Shown here: positions 1 through 6,146 of the stretch, piece after piece
Position numbering within the stretch: position 1 is the stretch's first letter
How the letters are laid out: every line of letters begins with the position of its first letter
DNA from: JABCPE02 sp963530895
Lineage (GTDB): Bacteria > Bacteroidota > Bacteroidia > Flavobacteriales > Weeksellaceae
Direction of reading: 5' to 3'
Assembly: GCA_963530895.1 (NCBI GenBank)
Contig: CAUSFO010000069.1
Coordinates: 1 to 8,542, forward strand
DNA length: 8,542 nt
Notes under the pieces: generated by a model
The model's database searches: none
What the model saw: the letters and a program-made list of their open reading frames with translations, nothing else
What the model was told of the DNA's origin: nothing
Position numbers and translations under genes: made by a program

Positions 1-815
1 TTATACATTCCATACATTTTATCCATATATTGCTGGTGTTTTTCTTCTATAAACCAAAATACATGCAGTCTCTTATAACCAAATGATTTTAATATATCGG
101 TAACTTTTTGCTGATTGTATTCCCATAATTCCAACATTAAAATTGGCCTTTTGTCCTTAATAAATTCTAGCATCCCCATGACTGCATTTTCCTCATTCCC
201 CTCTATATCTATCTTTACAAAACATAACTCATCAAAATCTTTATAATCAATAAAACTATCAAATGAAACTATTTCTATATCTTCTTTATTTTTATTGTCT
301 TCATTCATAACTAATGAAGATTCAGCTGTTTCCTCAGAATTATAGTATATAGTAAGTGTCTCATTTTTAATACCTAAACCTAAATTATAGATATTAGCAT
401 TTTCAGAACATTGGTTTTCTTCCAGATTTTTTAGAATCATTTGGTAGCTTGATTTCATAGGCTCAAAGGTAATTACTTTCCATCCATTTTTAGCCATCAA
501 AACAGTATATCTTCCTATATGCCCCCCCACATCTACAAAAGTTCCTTTCTTATCCTTTAATACATCCAAAAGGAAATAAGGAATATCAGGTTCATAGGAT
601 TCCAAACACGGCCAAAAATCTATTGTATTTGCTCTTGTATTAAGCACTATATTTCTTAACTTAAATTTTGCTGAAGGAAATGCTATTGGATTTTTCATAC
701 CTATTCCCTTAAAAATATAATGAGAAAAAAACGATATAAAAAACCTAAACTTCCCTTCTAAAATTTGATTACTAATACTCCTCAATGAATTCTTAAAAAT
801 TTGTAGTTTTTTCAT
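1..815 (-). CDS. FkbM-family SAM-dependent methyltransferase, 3' end cut by the window edge
   Basis: Reading leftward from the ATG at 815-813, 271 codons are open without a stop and the frame leaves the window, so the C-terminus is missing. The SAM-binding motif I is FVDVGGHIGRYT (residues 93-104). The acidic loop after the next strand is FEP (117-119), and the FkbM-type motif VKIDIEGNE is at 200-208. These place it in the FkbM family, which usually O-methylates sugars or secondary metabolites; such genes often lie in polysaccharide or glycosylation loci. The substrate cannot be read from the sequence. There is no signal peptide or membrane segment, so it should be cytoplasmic. G+C over 1-240 is 72/240 (30%), below the roughly 40% of core genes further right, which suggests it belongs to an accessory, possibly transferred, segment extending left. 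A run of seven G lies in the coding strand at motif I. Confidence 0.86.
   Translation of the reverse strand, partial: MKKLQIFKNSLRSISNQILEGKFRFFISFFSHYIFKGIGMKNPIAFPSAKFKLRNIVLNTRANTIDFWPCLESYEPDIPYFLLDVLKDKKGTFVDVGGHIGRYTVLMAKNGWKVITFEPMKSSYQMILKNLEENQCSENANIYNLGLGIKNETLTIYYNSEETAESSLVMNEDNKNKEDIEIVSFDSFIDYKDFDELCFVKIDIEGNEENAVMGMLEFIKDKRPILMLELWEYNQQKVTDILKSFGYKRLHVFWFIEEKHQQYMDKMYGMY
522..528 (-). repeat. G7 homopolymer in the methyltransferase SAM-binding motif
   Basis: Seven consecutive C on the given strand (seven G in the coding strand) encode the two glycines and flank of the V-G-G-H part of motif I. In a gene of about 30% G+C this is a conspicuous tract. Gain or loss of one base would destroy the downstream VKIDIEGNE motif. 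The tract is seen directly; any role in slipped-strand variation is inference. Confidence 0.6.
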
Positions 816-849
816 AATATAGATAATTGTTTTAAATATTTACTAACAA

Positions 850-919
850 ACTAGGCTTTCCCTCAATATTATTTTGATTGCTTTCAAATGTTTTTTATGA
901 GTTTCGGGGGTTGCCTAGT
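850..919. repeat. Imperfect inverted repeat, ACTAGGC / GCCTAGT arms
   Basis: ACTAGGC at 850-856 is the exact reverse complement of GCCTAGT at 913-919. Extending inward to 14 nt per arm (850-863 against 906-919), 10 of 14 positions can pair, with the mismatches in the middle and at the inner end. The arms are 56 nt apart. It could be a stem, the decayed ends of a small mobile repeat, or chance. No target-site duplication is evident. Confidence 0.3.
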
Positions 920-925
920 CTATAC

Positions 926-963
926 CAAATAGATATTGGGTGCAAATTACTCATATTTATTTG
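926..963. repeat. Imperfect inverted repeat in the intergenic region
   Basis: CAAATAGATAT (926-936) pairs with ATATTTATTTG (953-963) at 10 of 11 positions across a 16-nt spacer. Such a structure could be an operator or a weak stem-loop. The arms are almost pure A+T, so chance is a real alternative. No T-run typical of a terminator follows directly. Confidence 0.25.
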
Positions 964-1071
964 TTTATTCAAGAAATTACCTTTTTTATTTTTTTGAACT
1001 TTATTATTTTACCTCTTTTACAAGTTTATATCAATTAAGAAAATTTACATTATGAATAAAAAAAGAATTAC

Positions 1072-1079
1072 TAAATTTG
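1072..1079 (+). promoter_or_regulatory. Candidate -7 box for the 1105-3163 operon
   Basis: TAAATTTG matches the Bacteroidota -7 consensus TAnnTTTG and lies 25 nt before the GTG start, giving a predicted leader of about 20 nt. No TTG -33 element stands 17-23 nt upstream, so the match is to one element only. The same bases contain the in-frame TAA that closes the upstream frame of the next gene. Confidence 0.45.
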
Positions 1080-1104
1080 CCTCCCAAGTCATAATACTTT
1101 AATT

Positions 1105-1593
1105 GTGAAAGCAGAAACTCCCGATGATATAGAGACAAGAAACCCTAAGATAATGATTTATCCATCTTCTCGTGTTCTAAAATCAGAGGAAATACAGGTC
1201 GTTTCAGAAAGAATAAATGATTTTTTATCGGACTGGACTACGCATGGCGAGCCGCTTTCGGCATCATTTAGAATAGAAAGAAATCAGTTTCTCATCATCT
1301 TCATCAATGAAGAAAATGCAAAAGCTGGTGGATGTTCGGTAGATTCACTTACGAGTATGATAAGGGATATCAACACGGAATTTGGGTTGGATTTTTTGAA
1401 CAGAATGAAAGTTTCTTACATAGAAAATGAAGAGACTAAAACCATCAATCTTCTTGATTTCAAAAAAGGAATAAAAAACGGCTCTATCCCACAGAATATA
1501 GAAGTTTTTGACTTCGCCAAAGAAACATACAATGACTATTTATCTGGCTTCCTGCTGCCATTAGAAAAAAGCTGGGCTAAAATTTATTTATGA
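1105..1593 (+). CDS. Conserved flavobacterial protein of unknown function ('ABC transporter ATPase' in some databases)
   Basis: A 162-residue soluble protein with no signal peptide or membrane segment. Recognisable family features are an IMIYPSSR-type start to the conserved region (16-23), the W-T-x-H-G element at 44-48, the GCS[IV]D motif at 76-80, and a C-terminal SW aromatic ending near residue 157. From memory, this is a Bacteroidota-specific family often labelled 'ABC transporter ATPase'. No Walker A (GxxGxGK[ST]), signature LSGGQ or Walker B motif is present, so that name is not supported, and I assign no function. The start is GTG at 1105: the frame is closed by a TAA at 1072-1074 and no ATG or other usual start lies between. 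An internal ATG at 1153 is an alternative but would remove residues just before the conserved core. The stop overlaps the next gene by 4 nt (ATGA), indicating translational coupling. Confidence 0.8.
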   Translation: MKAETPDDIETRNPKIMIYPSSRVLKSEEIQVVSERINDFLSDWTTHGEPLSASFRIERNQFLIIFINEENAKAGGCSVDSLTSMIRDINTEFGLDFLNRMKVSYIENEETKTINLLDFKKGIKNGSIPQNIEVFDFAKETYNDYLSGFLLPLEKSWAKIYL

Positions 1594-2099
1594 AAAATAT
1601 AGTTTTTATCATCGGTTTTTTATTCGTTTCCTGCTCCCAAAGCACACAGGTCTACACACCTGTGGGAGGAATGTCCAATGAAGAAATGGGCGTTTCCAAA
1701 AACAGAGCAAAACAGCTGAACACCATGGAAAGAGAACAAATCCAAGAATGGATTTCCAAACAGAAAGAGAAATTCTATCCTACCCAGCTCAACTACTGGA
1801 GTAATATAGAAAATCTAGAACAAAGAAAGAAAAAACAAGATGGAGAGTTGGTTTCGTTCCAATATGAATTGTATGATTTTGATTTACAAAAATTCTACGA
1901 AAAACCTAAAGTTCATAAGAACGCTCCTCTCGGAAAATTCGAGGAACTAGACGCCATAGAAGATGCGGTTCGGTACCTTAATCCTGATGAAGAAGCCACC
2001 CTTCTCGTTCCTTCCGTTCTGGCGTATGGGACTTATGGAGATGGCGACCAAATCCCTTACGACATGCCTCTAATCATTAAACTAAAACTTATAAAATAA
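1590..2099 (+). CDS. gldI: GldI-type gliding motility lipoprotein with degenerate FKBP fold
   Basis: A 169-residue lipoprotein. The hydrophobic signal runs to a lipobox FVSC with the lipidated cysteine at residue 15. A polar helical stretch (about 40-70, ending NYW) precedes an FKBP-type domain (about 83-169), best seen in LLVPSVLAYGTYGDG (138-152) and the final IPYDMPLIIKLKLIK. This arrangement matches GldI, which in Flavobacterium johnsoniae is required for gliding and belongs to the machinery linked to type IX secretion. The FKBP active site looks broken: the aspartate after the F of the 'FDNSF' strand is replaced (F102-Y103), and the VIKGWDEG segment has become D121-A-I-E-D-A, losing the pocket tryptophan. 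Y146 of the AYG motif is kept. The residues after Cys15 (SQSTQ) lack the acidic cluster of surface-export signals, so a periplasmic orientation is inferred. It overlaps the upstream gene by 4 nt and lies 11 nt before the next. A generic FKBP-like lipoprotein is the alternative. Confidence 0.75.
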   Translation: MKNIVFIIGFLFVSCSQSTQVYTPVGGMSNEEMGVSKNRAKQLNTMEREQIQEWISKQKEKFYPTQLNYWSNIENLEQRKKKQDGELVSFQYELYDFDLQKFYEKPKVHKNAPLGKFEELDAIEDAVRYLNPDEEATLLVPSVLAYGTYGDGDQIPYDMPLIIKLKLIK

Positions 2100-2110
2100 T
2101 TTCTAATATT

Positions 2111-3163
2111 ATGAAAAGAATCTTATTTTTATTAATTTCTGCTTTAATTTTAACAAACTGTAAACCTATTTATAAAAAAATGAATATAGACAAAGCACTT
2201 TACGAAAAACTTCCTGATGGGGTCTATGCAAAAATGGAAACTTCAAAAGGAGACATGATTATTCAGTTCTTCGACAAGGAAGCTCCTGTTACGGTGGCTA
2301 ACTTTGTAGGACTAGCACAAGGAACTATAGAAAACAAGGCGAAAGCAAAAGGACAGCCTTACTACGATGGAATTATCTTCCACAGAGTGATTAAAGACTT
2401 CATGATCCAAGGTGGTGACCCTACAGGAACAGGAATGGGCGACCCAGGGTACAAATTTGATGATGAAAAAAATGATTTGAGACACGAAGGAAAAGGTTAC
2501 CTTTCTATGGCAAACTCCGGCCCTAATACAAACGGTTCTCAGTTCTTCATCACAGAAGTGGCTACGCCTTGGCTAGATGGAAGACACACTATTTTCGGTA
2601 AAGTAATCAGCGGTCTGGAAACTATCGATGCTATCGCAACGGTAGAAAAAGGAGCTCAGGACAAACCGAAAGAAGATGTAGTAATCAAAAAAGTAGAAAT
2701 CTTCACAAAAGGTGACAGCTACAAATCTTATAATGCGGCGAAAATCTTCAACGAAGGTAAAAATAAAATCCAAGAAAAAAACAGACAAGAGCAAGAGAGA
2801 AAATTCGCTTCTCTAAAAGAAGGAATGCAGCAGACTCCATCTGGTTTGTTCTATAAAATAACAAAACAAGGAAACGGAAAACAGCCTCAGAAAGGAGATG
2901 TAGTTTCTGTTCACTACGCAGGAAGACTCGTAAACGGACAGGAGTTTGACAACTCTTTCAGAAGAGGAGAACCGATAGAAATCCCTATTGGCGTTGGTCA
3001 AGTGATTAAAGGCTGGGATGAAGGAATTATGCTTCTAAAAGAAGGTGATGCTGCTACTCTTCTTATCCCTTCTGAACTAGGCTACGGAGCTAGAGGCGCT
3101 GGCGGTGTGATTCCACCTAACGCTTGGCTGATTTTCGATGTAGAATTAGTAAGAGTAAAATAG
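2111..3163 (+). CDS. Bifunctional peptidyl-prolyl isomerase lipoprotein (cyclophilin + FKBP)
   Basis: A 350-residue fusion of two unrelated prolyl isomerase folds. The signal peptide ends at LTNC, with Cys17 as the likely lipidation site; Asn at -1 is not the commonest residue. The cyclophilin domain (about 38-198) has FHRVIKDFMIQGGDP with catalytic-type Arg92, Phe97 and Gln100, then NGSQFFIT (141-148), Trp154 and His159. A charged linker (about 205-235, rich in K, E and Q) leads to the FKBP domain (about 240-350). That domain keeps Asp280 (EFDNSF), Val298-Ile299, Trp302 (VIKGWDEG), Tyr325 (GYG) and the IPPNAWLIFDVEL ending, so both domains look active. The lysine-rich start after Cys17 argues against surface export, so it probably faces the periplasm as a folding helper for envelope or secreted proteins. 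It is the last gene of the operon, 11 nt after gldI, and is followed by a terminator. Confidence 0.9.
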   Translation: MKRILFLLISALILTNCKPIYKKMNIDKALYEKLPDGVYAKMETSKGDMIIQFFDKEAPVTVANFVGLAQGTIENKAKAKGQPYYDGIIFHRVIKDFMIQGGDPTGTGMGDPGYKFDDEKNDLRHEGKGYLSMANSGPNTNGSQFFITEVATPWLDGRHTIFGKVISGLETIDAIATVEKGAQDKPKEDVVIKKVEIFTKGDSYKSYNAAKIFNEGKNKIQEKNRQEQERKFASLKEGMQQTPSGLFYKITKQGNGKQPQKGDVVSVHYAGRLVNGQEFDNSFRRGEPIEIPIGVGQVIKGWDEGIMLLKEGDAATLLIPSELGYGARGAGGVIPPNAWLIFDVELVRVK

Positions 3164-3167
3164 ATTG

Positions 3168-3199
3168 AAAAAGAACTCCTAATTTAGGAGCTCTTTTTT
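3168..3199 (+). terminator. Rho-independent terminator after the PPIase operon
   Basis: The A-rich 5' arm, GAACTCCT (3173-3180), pairs with AGGAGCTC (3186-3193) with one A-C mismatch, and flanking A and T runs extend the stem. A T tract follows at once. It lies 5 nt after the PPIase stop codon. Confidence 0.8.
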
Positions 3200-3207
3200 T
3201 ATTTTTG
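3200..3207 (+). promoter_or_regulatory. Candidate -7 box for the NIF3 operon, overlapping the terminator T-run
   Basis: TATTTTTG fits TAnnTTTG and lies 26 nt before the ATG of the next gene, a sensible leader length. No TTG stands at the -33 position. The box sits in the terminator's T tract, so a chance match is more likely than usual. Confidence 0.4.
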
Positions 3208-3233
3208 TCAAAATTCTTGATAATCTCATCAAA

Positions 3234-4331
3234 ATGACAATACAAAACCTAATAAAAGAAATCAGCCAAATCATTCCTCTTCAACAGGCGGAAGACTTTG
3301 ATAATGTGGGACTTCTCTGCGGAAATCCAGAGCGGAAAATCACAGGCGTTTTAATCTGTCACGATGCCTTGGAAAGCGTCGTAGAGGAAGCTGTACAGAA
3401 AAATGCAAATGTGATTTTGACCTTTCATCCGATTATTTTTTCAGGATTAAAGTCCATCACTGGCAAAAATTATGTAGAAAAAGCCGTCCTGAAAGCGATA
3501 GAAAACAAAATAGCCATCATCGCCCTGCACACCGCGCTGGACAATCATTATTTCGGTGTAAATCACAGAATTTGCAAAGAATTAGGTTTAGACCATCTCA
3601 AAATTTTAATTCCAAAAAAAGAAAATCTTTTACAGCTAATCACTTATGTTCCTGTGGATTATGCCGAGCAGGTCAAAAAGGCTTTATTTGAGGCTGGTGC
3701 AGGAAACATTGGTTTTTATGATGAATGCAGTTTCAGCATCGGTGGCGAGGGAACTTTCCGCCCAATAGACGGTTCTAATCCGTTTTTGGGCAAAAAAGGA
3801 ACGACTGAAAAAGTCAATGAAATTCAGCTTTCTGTGATTTTTGAAAAATTCAAAAAAAATCAGATTATTTCCGCTATGAAATTCGCTCATCCTTACGAGG
3901 AAGTTGCCTACCAAATCTATGCGATAGAAAACGAAAACCAATATTCTGGTTTGGGAATGTTTGGCGAATTGCCTGAGGAAATGGAGGAAAAAGAATTCCT
4001 GAATTTCGTGAAAGAAAAATTTGATTTAAAAATCATCCGTCACAGTGGTTTTACTGGTAAAAAAATAAAAAAAGTGGCTGTTTTAGGTGGCAGCGGAGCC
4101 AGCGGAATAAAAAACGCTCTGCAAAACGAATGCGATGCCTATCTCACTGCAGATATGAAATATCACGATTTTTTCACGGCTGAAAATAGAATTTTACTGT
4201 GTGATATCGGGCATTTCGAGTCGGAGCAATTTGTAGTTCAACAATTATATGAAATTTTATCAGAAAAATTCACTACATTTGCAGTTTCAAAATCAAGCAT
4301 TAATACCAACCCTGTAAATTATTTCTTATAA
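3234..4331 (+). CDS. NIF3/YbgI-family dinuclear metal-binding protein with PII/CutA-like insert
   Basis: A 365-residue cytoplasmic protein of the NIF3 (DUF34/YqfO) family, whose members form toroidal hexamers around a two-metal site. GTP cyclohydrolase I type 2 and other roles have been proposed for the family, but its biochemical function is unsettled. The N-terminal half carries TFHPIIFSG (His65) and HTALDNHYFGVN (His99, Asp103). The C-terminal half carries DIGHFESEQF (His327, Glu331). Between them, about residues 128-232, is the PII/CutA-like insert of the longer YqfO-type members, with the FYDECSFSIGGEGTFRP signature. The usual paired histidine (HHP) reads F64-H65 here, so one classical ligand is absent. 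The start follows a candidate promoter by 26 nt, without a Shine-Dalgarno sequence. The next gene begins 3 nt after the stop, a close pairing that I recall as common in Flavobacteriia. Confidence 0.9.
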   Translation: MTIQNLIKEISQIIPLQQAEDFDNVGLLCGNPERKITGVLICHDALESVVEEAVQKNANVILTFHPIIFSGLKSITGKNYVEKAVLKAIENKIAIIALHTALDNHYFGVNHRICKELGLDHLKILIPKKENLLQLITYVPVDYAEQVKKALFEAGAGNIGFYDECSFSIGGEGTFRPIDGSNPFLGKKGTTEKVNEIQLSVIFEKFKKNQIISAMKFAHPYEEVAYQIYAIENENQYSGLGMFGELPEEMEEKEFLNFVKEKFDLKIIRHSGFTGKKIKKVAVLGGSGASGIKNALQNECDAYLTADMKYHDFFTAENRILLCDIGHFESEQFVVQQLYEILSEKFTTFAVSKSSINTNPVNYFL

Positions 4332-4334
4332 GTT

Positions 4335-5114
4335 ATGGCTAAGAAAAATATAGAAATCTCTGTTGAAGAAAAACTAAGAACCCTTTATGACCTGCAATAT
4401 ATCGATTCTAGGTTAGATGAAATCCGCAGTACCAGAGGCGAACTGCCGATAGAAGTGGAGGATTTGGAAAACGAAATAGAAGGTCTTAATAAAAGAATTT
4501 CTAAATTAGAAACAGATATTGAAGATTTCAACAAGGAAATCAGCACTAAAAAAGAGGTGATCAATCATTCTCAAACTTTGATTGAAAAATATAAAACTCA
4601 GCAGGATAATGTAAAAAACAATAAAGAATTCGAAGCATTATCAAAAGAAATGGAGTTTCAGGAATTAGAAATCCAGCTGGCTGAGAAAAAAATAAGAGAA
4701 TTCGAAGCTAAAATCTCACAAAAAAATGAGGTTCTTTCTCAAAACAAAGAAAAAATAGAAGAGCTGGAATCTCACCTAAACTTCAAAAAATCTGAGCTAA
4801 ACTCACTAATCACAGAAACTCAAAAAGAGGAAGAATTTTTAGTGAAAAAATCTGAAGAATTCGCGGCTCTAATTGACGAAAGACTGCTTTCTTCTTATAA
4901 AAGAATCAGAAACAACTCTGCTAACGGGCTTGCTGTAGTAGGTATAGAAAGAGGTGCGCCGAAAGGTTCTTATTTCACTATTCCTGCTCAGAAATTAGTA
5001 GAAATAGCACAGAGAAAGAAAATCATCATCGATGAACACAGTGGAAAAATCCTAGTAGATGATGAACTCGTAAGCGAGGAAAATGCTAAAATGGAAGAAA
5101 TCATCAGATTCTAA
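4335..5114 (+). CDS. Coiled-coil protein of the C4 zinc-ribbon (CT398/DUF164-like) family, zinc ligands absent
   Basis: A 259-residue soluble protein. Residues from about 25 to 180 are a long heptad-rich, Glu/Lys-rich helix pair, a predicted antiparallel coiled coil containing the conserved VKNNKEFEALSKEME segment. The C-terminal part (about 195-259) aligns by pattern with the zinc ribbon of the family: LAVVGIERGAPKGSYFTIPAQ occupies the place of the first CxxC knuckle and the pre-PPQ loop, and DEHSGKILV that of the second CxxCGRIL. Both cysteine pairs are missing, and the whole protein has no cysteine. Annotation pipelines are likely to call it 'zinc ribbon domain-containing protein', but metal binding by the classical site is excluded. 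It is translated 3 nt after the NIF3 gene. Family members have been discussed as adaptors in RNA or flagellar processes; I do not assign a function here. A symmetric terminator follows. Confidence 0.85.
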   Translation: MAKKNIEISVEEKLRTLYDLQYIDSRLDEIRSTRGELPIEVEDLENEIEGLNKRISKLETDIEDFNKEISTKKEVINHSQTLIEKYKTQQDNVKNNKEFEALSKEMEFQELEIQLAEKKIREFEAKISQKNEVLSQNKEKIEELESHLNFKKSELNSLITETQKEEEFLVKKSEEFAALIDERLLSSYKRIRNNSANGLAVVGIERGAPKGSYFTIPAQKLVEIAQRKKIIIDEHSGKILVDDELVSEENAKMEEIIRF

Positions 5115-5116
5115 AT

Positions 5117-5145
5117 AAAAAACCGAGAGAAATTCTCGGTTTTTT
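5117..5145. terminator. Bidirectional terminator between convergent operons
   Basis: CCGAGA (5123-5128) pairs with TCTCGG (5134-5139) around a 5-nt loop. The stem is extended by an A run on the left and a T run on the right, so both strands read as hairpin plus T tract. It lies between the stop of the rightward coiled-coil gene (5114) and the stop of the leftward acyl enzyme (5152), and can end both transcripts. Confidence 0.87.
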
Positions 5146-5151
5146 TATTTT

Positions 5152-6138
5152 TTAACTCACCAAAAGGCTGCAGCCTCTGATATCAGAATGGTCTATTCTT
5201 CCTAAAACTTGGAATTTTCCATTGTGGATTTTCCCTAAATCTTGTGTCGCGATAAAACTACACGAATGTTTATTCGCCAAGTCTATAATATTGATAGCCC
5301 CAGTCCTGCCCTCTTCCATATAGGAAAACGGGTCTTCTGTATTACGAACCAAAATACGCATCCACGCTGGACACAGATACTCATTATTCCCCATAGAATA
5401 CGCCTGCGAAAGGAGTTCCGTCATGGAATATTCGGAGTAGATTTTTTCGGTTTGGAAGCTGGTTTTCAATATTTCCAAAAGTTCATCTTTGGTCATTTCT
5501 TCTTTTCTGCCTTTCATTCCGCCCGTTTCTATGATAATCAAGTCTGGATTTTTAGCCAAATCAAAACCTTCGTTTTCTTTACAAAAATCTGCAAAATCCA
5601 ACAAAGCAAAACTAACCCCAAAGAGAATGATTTTCTTATTATTCAGTTTTTTGAGAAGGTCAAGAAGTTCCTTGTGATTATACAAGAAATAGCCATTTTC
5701 CTGATGCCCAGATTTTTTCATCAAGAAATCCACCATATAGATTAGCGATGAATTTTGGCGTTCTAAATAACTTGGCAGCAACCCTAAAAACACGAAATCT
5801 TCTGGCTTCCCGATGAACTGCTCAAAACTCTTGTAAACACTCTCTTCGTATAAACCAAAATCCGCTACCCAATGCTTGGAAAGCGTCTGAATATTAGTCG
5901 TTCCAGATGACTGGAAATAGTTTTCCTTTTCTTTATTTTTATCTAAAATAGTGTGGTTTTTGAACATTTCTATCGGCAGAAAAGGAATCTCAGAAATCTG
6001 AGTGATTTGGTCTGGATTGATATTTAAGAAATCAACAAATTTTCTATAAACCTCCACATTTTCATACTGATAGCGAAAAGTTTCCAGACATTTTTCCCTA
6101 AAATCCTGCTCCGTTTTTATATCAAAAATTCCTTTCAT
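5152..6138 (-). CDS. LuxE/PaaK-like acyl-activating enzyme (annotated as 'acyl transferase')
   Basis: A 328-residue cytoplasmic protein related to the acyl-protein synthetase LuxE and to the adenylate-forming (ANL) enzymes. Visible motifs are IPFLPIEMFKNH (51-62); the P-loop-like FQSSGTT (75-81), matching the SSGTTG adenylation loop; an ETGGMKGRKEEM segment in the middle (about 204-215); YSMTELLSQAY (about 238-248), resembling the ANL 'YxxTE' motif; and the closing LGRIDHSDIRG (312-322), matching the ANL hinge 'GRxxD..xxRG'. These imply ATP-dependent activation of a carboxylic acid. LuxE normally hands acyl groups to the reductase LuxC, but no LuxC or luciferase gene is present in the window, so the acceptor is unknown. 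It is the last gene of a leftward operon, 8 nt after lpxH; a role in lipid or envelope acylation is only a guess from that. At about 330 residues it is shorter than a full ANL ligase but normal for LuxE-like proteins. Confidence 0.8.
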   Translation of the reverse strand: MKGIFDIKTEQDFREKCLETFRYQYENVEVYRKFVDFLNINPDQITQISEIPFLPIEMFKNHTILDKNKEKENYFQSSGTTNIQTLSKHWVADFGLYEESVYKSFEQFIGKPEDFVFLGLLPSYLERQNSSLIYMVDFLMKKSGHQENGYFLYNHKELLDLLKKLNNKKIILFGVSFALLDFADFCKENEGFDLAKNPDLIIIETGGMKGRKEEMTKDELLEILKTSFQTEKIYSEYSMTELLSQAYSMGNNEYLCPAWMRILVRNTEDPFSYMEEGRTGAINIIDLANKHSCSFIATQDLGKIHNGKFQVLGRIDHSDIRGCSLLVS

Positions 6139-6146
6139 TTGTCCAT

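Larger units (their letters stand above)
816..1104. other. Divergent intergenic region, A+T-rich, no gene seen
   Basis: This 289-bp gap separates the leftward methyltransferase from the rightward operon. I see no convincing reading frame, tRNA or known riboswitch in it. It contains two imperfect inverted repeats (850-919 and 926-963), a G5 run at 906-910, and a TAnnTTTG box next to the rightward gene. No matching box was found for the leftward gene. The low G+C of the methyltransferase continues here and gives way near 1100, so this may be a boundary between accessory and core DNA. Confidence 0.5.

Noticed and set aside
3684..3941. Open frame of 85 codons on the reverse strand
   Set aside because: Antisense to the PII-like insert of the NIF3 gene, with no motif, promoter or spacing to support it.
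4335..5114. SMC/Rad50-like or phage tail-type coiled coil
   Set aside because: Long Glu/Lys-rich helices suggest this at first glance, but there is no ATPase motif, and the conserved NNKEFEALSKE segment and C-terminal scaffold fit the C4 zinc-ribbon family.
5242..5745. Open frame of 167 codons on the forward strand
   Set aside because: It lies entirely antisense to the LuxE-like gene, which has clear family motifs. Its translation is rich in F, H, R and I with no recognisable domain, as expected of a shadow frame.
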